From Oscillospiraceae bacterium (GTDB lineage Bacteria > Bacillota > Clostridia > Oscillospirales > Oscillospiraceae): a stretch of DNA of 10,106 nucleotides. The notes beneath the pieces were generated by a model. It was not told where the DNA came from and made no database searches. It worked only from the letters and a program-made list of their open reading frames with translations. Every line of letters begins with the position of its first letter. Positions within the stretch are counted from its first letter, which is position 1. This document shows positions 5,952 to 10,106 of this stretch, piece after piece. The DNA is taken from the NCBI GenBank assembly GCA_009776905.1, contig WRMX01000107.1:1-10106 (forward strand), given 5' to 3'. The translations under genes and the position numbers were made by a program.

Positions 5952-6028
5952 CCGGAGCGCGCGGGGTCCGGGCTGCGGGGCGGAGCCTCAAGCTAGATTG
6001 TTGGTTGAAGGTTGAATGTGAGGTTGTA

Positions 6029-8140
6029 ATGCCAAGAGTAGAAATCAACGGAAATGCATATGAGACGGAGCAGGGGCAGAGCATCTTGGATGCGTGCCTT
6101 CAAAACGGCATTTACGTACCCCATCTTTGCAGCCACAACGAGCTGCACCCGATAGGCGCATGCAGATTGTGCGTCGTCGAGATTGCCGGAGAGGATGGCT
6201 TGTTTCCCTCATGCGCCACTCTTGCGGAAGATGGGATGGAAATATTAACGGCAAGCGAAGCCGTCGAAGAGACCCGCAAGATGGCAATCGAGCTCATGCT
6301 TTCGGGACATCAAGCGGACTGCGGGACTTGCATCAAATATCTTAATTGCGAGCTGCAGTCGTTGAAACAATATTTGATCGAAGACGATTTAAGCGTGAGG
6401 CGGAGGTCAAGGCTGTTTCCCGTGACGGAAAGCAACCCGATATTCAGCCATGAACCGAACAAATGCGTGCTTTGCGGGCGATGCGTCAGAGCGTGCAGGG
6501 ACTTGCGGGGAATAGGCGTTCTATATTACAAGCATGACCATGGCGAGGCATACATCGGCGTCGGCCCGGATGCGGACGAGGACATATCGCTCGCGGAAGC
6601 CGGATGCAGGTTTTGCGGCGCTTGCGCGGAGGTGTGCCCCACCGGAGCTGTGCTCGATAGGGACGAATTTGGGCAGAACAAAAGCCGGAAGGAGGCCCTA
6701 CTGCCATGCAGCAACGCTTGTCCGGCTGAGATCGATGTCCCCGGCTATATTAGGTTTATTCGCGAAGGGCAGATTTCGGAGGCCGCCGCGCTAATTCGGG
6801 AGAGGGTTCCGTTTCCGCTCATATTAGGCCACATTTGCTCCCACCCTTGCGAATCCTCGTGCCGCCGCGGGCAGATTGACAAAGCTATGTCGATATGCAT
6901 GCTGAAGCGTTTCGCTGCCGAAAATGACGCGGAGCAAATATGGGAGGGCGCTATTCAAAAGAAAGCTGAAACGGGCAAACGAGTCGCCGTGATCGGAGCG
7001 GGCCCGGCAGGGCTATCGGCGGGGTATTATCTGACGCTGATGGGCCATGCCGTTACGGTTTATGAAGAAATGGCGGAGCCCGGAGGGATGCTGCGGTATG
7101 GGATTCCTGAGTATAGGCTGCCGCTCGATGTCCTTAGACGTGAGCTTGAGGATATTATGAACCTGGGCGTTGATATCAGGACAAACGCCAGAATCGAATC
7201 AGTTGAGGCGCTGCTTTCCGAGGGATATGATGCTGTTCTTGTAGCTATCGGCGCCCATCGTGGATTAAAGCTGAAAATCCCCGGGAGCAGGGGAGACGGT
7301 GTTTTGGCAGCGGTGGAATTTCTGCGAAGCGTGCGAATGGGCGAGGCGCCTGATTTGGGAGATAGGGTGATGGTGCTGGGAGGCGGCAGCGTCGCTTTTG
7401 ATTGCGCACGGACCGCGATCAGATGTGGATCGCAGTCCGTGATGGTTGCTTGCCTCGAGCCGAGGTCGGGGATGCTTGCAACGGAAGAGGAAATCAACGC
7501 GGCGGAGCAGGAGAACGTCGCGATTTATCCCTCGAGGTCGTTCAAACGCATAATCAGAGACGAAGGCAGAGTGGCCGGCGTCGAGCTTATGGATGTCAAG
7601 TCGTTTTATTATGATGAAGAAAGGAAGCTGAATGTGGAAACGGATGATGAATCTTCGCATGTTATTGACGCAGATATGGTCATATTTGCCGTCGGGCAGT
7701 TGCCTGACGTCCCGGACGATTTTGGCATTGAGCTGACCGACAGGGGTCTTGTCGATGCGGACGCTATGTCTTTTGCGACGGGGGTGGAGGGCGTGTATGC
7801 TGTCGCCGATGCGGTCACGGGGACCGACAAGGCGATTTCAGCTATCGCGGCCGGAAGGAAGGCGGCGCTGGCTATTGACAAGCGCCTTGGGGGGCGGGGA
7901 AGGCTTGCGCTTAAACTTGCCTCGGAGGTGCAGTATCCGGCACGCCTGGGGAGGCGCGATGGCTTCGCGGAGCTGGCGCGAGCCGATGTTTCGCGAGAGC
8001 TTCCGCAGGACAGGGTTTGCGATTTTCGCCTTGTCGAACATGGCTTCGACGCGGAGCGGGCGGCGTATGAGTCCGGGCGTTGCTTGCAATGCGACCTCAG
8101 GCTAAAAATGAAGGCGGAAAAGTTTTGGAGCAGTTATTGA
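6029..8140 (+). CDS. NuoG-NfnB/GltD-type fusion: multi-cluster NAD(P)H oxidoreductase
   Basis: This 703-residue protein is the likely NAD(P)H entry point of the complex. Domains in order: plant-type [2Fe-2S] ferredoxin (Cys34, 45, 48, 62); a NuoG-type His-Cys3 [4Fe-4S] motif (His94, Cys98, 101, 107); two ferredoxin-type [4Fe-4S] motifs (Cys146, 149, 152, 156 and Cys193, 196, 199, 203); the cysteine-rich helical domain found before GltD/NfnB modules (Cys227, 231, 270, 274, 278); an FAD-binding VIGAGPAGLSAG (321-332); a second nucleotide-binding GGGSVAFD (451-458); and a terminal RCLQCD (684-689). The molybdopterin domain of true NuoG is absent. The C-terminal FAD motif reads YAVADAVTG where GGD or SGD is usual. 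ATG 6029 is chosen because GTGAGG lies 5 bases upstream and the ferredoxin fold begins at residue 3; a TTG at 6005 would add 8 residues. The 77-base gap after the NuoF-like gene holds no clear terminator, so the three genes are probably cotranscribed. Confidence 0.9.
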   Translation: MPRVEINGNAYETEQGQSILDACLQNGIYVPHLCSHNELHPIGACRLCVVEIAGEDGLFPSCATLAEDGMEILTASEAVEETRKMAIELMLSGHQADCGTCIKYLNCELQSLKQYLIEDDLSVRRRSRLFPVTESNPIFSHEPNKCVLCGRCVRACRDLRGIGVLYYKHDHGEAYIGVGPDADEDISLAEAGCRFCGACAEVCPTGAVLDRDEFGQNKSRKEALLPCSNACPAEIDVPGYIRFIREGQISEAAALIRERVPFPLILGHICSHPCESSCRRGQIDKAMSICMLKRFAAENDAEQIWEGAIQKKAETGKRVAVIGAGPAGLSAGYYLTLMGHAVTVYEEMAEPGGMLRYGIPEYRLPLDVLRRELEDIMNLGVDIRTNARIESVEALLSEGYDAVLVAIGAHRGLKLKIPGSRGDGVLAAVEFLRSVRMGEAPDLGDRVMVLGGGSVAFDCARTAIRCGSQSVMVACLEPRSGMLATEEEINAAEQENVAIYPSRSFKRIIRDEGRVAGVELMDVKSFYYDEERKLNVETDDESSHVIDADMVIFAVGQLPDVPDDFGIELTDRGLVDADAMSFATGVEGVYAVADAVTGTDKAISAIAAGRKAALAIDKRLGGRGRLALKLASEVQYPARLGRRDGFAELARADVSRELPQDRVCDFRLVEHGFDAERAAYESGRCLQCDLRLKMKAEKFWSSY

Positions 8141-8160
8141 GGTTTATGCCCTAAATGCGC

Positions 8161-8180
8161 GACCGCCCACGGTTTCTTTT
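8161..8180 (+). terminator. Weak candidate terminator of the redox operon
   Basis: A short hairpin (ACCG at 8162-8165, CGGT at 8170-8173, loop CCCA, plus one G-T closing pair) is followed by TTCTTTT. It lies 21 bases after the stop of the fusion gene, in the 83-base gap between convergent genes. The stem is short, so the call is tentative. Confidence 0.35.
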
Positions 8181-8223
8181 GTATATGGAAAGCTATGAGC
8201 GGCTCCACCCGACACATGACGTG

Positions 8224-10106
8224 CTATATCAGGTGCTCGCTTCGCTGGATGACGTCGTCCTGGATCGCAGGGGAGAGCTGGACGAAGTATGCGGAAAAGC
8301 CGCCTATGCGGACAATCAGGTCGGAATGCTCTTCCGGAGCGGACTTCGCATCTTTGAGTTGTTCTGAGTCGATAATGTTGAATTGGATATGCGAGCCGCC
8401 TTCGGACATGTATGCCTCCGTATATGCGATGAGCTTATCGAGGCTTGCTTCGCTGGAAAAAATCGAAGCGGAGAATTTTTGGTTGAGAACCGATGCGTGT
8501 GACACGTCGCTGAAACGGGCGGAGCACGCGGAATTTAATACGGCAATCGGCCCGTTTTGATCGGCCCCGCGCATTGGGGAAAGCGCGCCGTCGTTGAGGG
8601 GGTCGAGCGCCTTGCGGCCATTTGGGAGGGCGGCGACGCCCAGCCCGCCATAATAGTGCCAGGCAAGGCCTTCGCGCGAGACCATATAAGGCATAAACGG
8701 GGAGTTGTCGTATGAACGGATGATTTTGACGGAATCCTCGCTGATGCGGCGGACCCTGTCGTCGGCGTCATGAATGTCGTTGCCGTATTTTGGCTGGCTC
8801 AGGCACATTTGCCTGATTGCCTCGCCATTGGGGCCTTCAAAGTTGCTGTCTAGCGCATCGAGAAGCGTATCCATCGTGAGAGATTTATTCTTGAAAACCA
8901 ATTCTTGGATCGCCGTCAGCGAATCTGCGACGTCGACGATTGCGCGGTCGGAGATGCCATACATTGAATAGTCCGGGTGCGGGAAGAGGAGATCCTGCCC
9001 CAGCTCCATGCTCGCTTCAATGCCGAGGATCGACAACAGAGGCGTCCGGAAGTATTGAGGCTGGACTTGGCGCGCGACAGCCCCGAGCCAGAAAATCCGA
9101 TGGCAGAAGAACTCGTGCTGCTTGAGAAACGCGGCGTATATCTCATCGGTCGATTTGAAATCGCGGGGATCGCCCGTTTGCAAGCCGGTCTGCCGGCCGT
9201 TGATGTCGATGCCGTTGTGGAGGACGAGGTGCAAGAGCCCCGCAAGGTTGAACGCGGCGATGCCTTCCGCGCCGTAGTGTTCCGCTCTGTTTGGCAAGCA
9301 GGGATACACGCAACCGAGGCTGGCCCATTCGACGGCTTCATTGAACGGAATGCCGTCGCGGACATAGCTTGCCACCACGACCTCGTCGTTCTCAAACAGC
9401 GGAATGCCGCCTTTCGTTTCCATGTTTGTCCTCATGGCTTTGCGCATCAGCCAGTGGGGAGTTTTTTTATTCCAACGGAGGCAAACCGTCGGAGAAGAGA
9501 GCTTGAGCAGGGCGACAAGATGCAGCGCCAGATAGCTGAGCTCATTGGATTTGTCTTCGTTGTCCTGGCCGAGACCGCCAATCATGATGCTGTTGATTCC
9601 AAAGTTGATTTGATGCGATTCTTTTTGCGAGGTGCCCGAAATGAATGTTTGGGTACCCCAACGGCCGATGAGGTCGGCGAATTGCGAGGACATTTCATCA
9701 AGGCTAACGCCGTTTTCAAGGTCGCGCGTGAAATATGGGTATAGGAACTGGTCGGCGCGACCCCAGTGGCAGTTATTCTGCGAAGGGTTCTCAAGCATTT
9801 TGGCAAGGTTGCAAAACTGCATCGACTGCAAGGCCTCGTGGAAGGTCCTTGCGGGGTTTTCAGGGACATACTCGCAGACATCGGCGATACGCAGCAGTCT
9901 TGCGCTTTCACCACGGTCCGTTGCGGTCTTTGCGGTCTCCCGCGCGAGCATGGCATAGCGTTTCGCGTGCCTGACGACGGCCTCGAGCGCGATGACCGCA
10001 GAGTTCCAGAAGTAGACTTTGTTGATATCCGTTTCTTTGTTTTCAATGGCATTTTTGATGCGGTCGTTGCACTCGTCGATGTATCCTCGCAGCCCGACCC
10101 GCAGTA
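8224..10106 (-). CDS. Glycyl radical enzyme of the pyruvate formate-lyase family, N-terminus beyond the window
   Basis: The minus-strand frame is open from the window edge to a TAG at 8226-8224, giving 626 residues of a protein usually 780-900 long, so roughly 150-270 N-terminal residues are missing. ATG 9951 is internal: codons upstream of it still read like family sequence (VYFWNSAVIALEAVVRHAKR). The radical site is VRIGGFSAYF, with the radical Gly encoded at 8301-8299, followed by a C-terminus ending EHLI. The active-site loop reads SLGCVYPCLP, with the thiyl Cys at 9312-9310; 337 residues separate Cys and Gly, in the normal range. Most characterised eliminases and decarboxylases have GCVE here; this one has Tyr at the Glu position and a second Cys four residues after the first. 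The reaction should be a radical C-C, C-N, C-O or C-S transformation under anoxia, with unknown substrate. A radical-SAM activase is required and must lie outside the window. It is convergent with the redox operon. Confidence 0.93.
   Translation of the reverse strand, partial: LRVGLRGYIDECNDRIKNAIENKETDINKVYFWNSAVIALEAVVRHAKRYAMLARETAKTATDRGESARLLRIADVCEYVPENPARTFHEALQSMQFCNLAKMLENPSQNNCHWGRADQFLYPYFTRDLENGVSLDEMSSQFADLIGRWGTQTFISGTSQKESHQINFGINSIMIGGLGQDNEDKSNELSYLALHLVALLKLSSPTVCLRWNKKTPHWLMRKAMRTNMETKGGIPLFENDEVVVASYVRDGIPFNEAVEWASLGCVYPCLPNRAEHYGAEGIAAFNLAGLLHLVLHNGIDINGRQTGLQTGDPRDFKSTDEIYAAFLKQHEFFCHRIFWLGAVARQVQPQYFRTPLLSILGIEASMELGQDLLFPHPDYSMYGISDRAIVDVADSLTAIQELVFKNKSLTMDTLLDALDSNFEGPNGEAIRQMCLSQPKYGNDIHDADDRVRRISEDSVKIIRSYDNSPFMPYMVSREGLAWHYYGGLGVAALPNGRKALDPLNDGALSPMRGADQNGPIAVLNSACSARFSDVSHASVLNQKFSASIFSSEASLDKLIAYTEAYMSEGGSHIQFNIIDSEQLKDAKSAPEEHSDLIVRIGGFSAYFVQLSPAIQDDVIQRSEHLI

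Noticed and set aside
6005..6028. TTG start for the fusion protein
   Set aside because: The ATG at 6029 has GTGAGG 5 bases upstream and begins right before the ferredoxin fold; the TTG adds only 8 unconserved residues.
4344..8140. Part of a respiratory complex I operon
   Set aside because: No membrane subunits or other Nuo genes are present, the NuoF-like protein lacks the FMN/NADH motifs, and the NuoG-like protein is fused to a GltD/NfnB module.
8977..9744. 255-residue plus-strand open frame opposite the GRE gene
   Set aside because: It is an antisense shadow of the GRE coding sequence, whose motifs and codon use are clear on the minus strand.
8224..9951. A complete GRE starting at 9951
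   Set aside because: The frame stays open to the window edge and the upstream codons match the GRE family, so the ATG at 9951 is internal.

Overview
The window comes from a bacterial chromosome, probably that of an anaerobe. It holds an oxygen-sensitive glycyl radical enzyme and several soluble, iron-sulfur-rich redox proteins, and no gene for aerobic metabolism. Starts are ATG and GTG with visible Shine-Dalgarno sequences. I cannot assign a phylum from the sequence alone.

Layout. Positions 1-183 are the 3' end of an unidentified plus-strand gene with an Ala/Glu/Pro-rich acidic tail. Positions 304-2829 are a divergently transcribed type II restriction-modification (R-M) locus: a C5-cytosine methyltransferase on the minus strand (304-1449) and a HindVP/HgiDI-like endonuclease on the plus strand (1768-2829), separated by a 318-bp control region. 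The endonuclease gene is clearly more AT-rich than the genes to its right, which suggests acquisition by transfer. Family resemblance suggests the specificity GRCGYC. The only two GRCGYC sites I find between 304 and 2829 are two GACGTC hexamers 14 bp apart in the divergent promoter region; one overlaps the -35 box of the best methyltransferase promoter.

Positions 2893-8140 are a plus-strand run of three genes: a soluble fumarate-reductase-like flavoprotein (2893-4341), a NuoF-like protein (4344-5951) that keeps its C-terminal [4Fe-4S] motif but has lost the recognisable FMN/NADH motifs and the N-terminal cluster cysteines, and a large NuoG-NfnB/GltD-type fusion (6029-8140). The fusion carries a [2Fe-2S] domain, a His-Cys3 cluster, 2x[4Fe-4S] ferredoxin motifs and an FAD/NAD(P) oxidoreductase module. 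The simplest reading is a cytoplasmic NAD(P)H-linked electron-transfer complex. Electrons would enter at the fusion protein, pass through Fe-S clusters, and reach the flavoprotein, which reduces (or oxidises) an unidentified organic substrate.

Positions 8224-10106 (minus strand, convergent) are most of a glycyl radical enzyme, cut at its N-terminus by the window edge. It has the C-terminal radical-glycine motif and an active-site loop with the thiyl cysteine, but Tyr stands where most characterised GRE eliminases and decarboxylases have Glu. Its activating enzyme is not in the window. The GRE and the redox operon may serve one anaerobic pathway, but that is inferred from adjacency only. No RNA genes, CRISPR arrays, insertion sequences or origins were seen.
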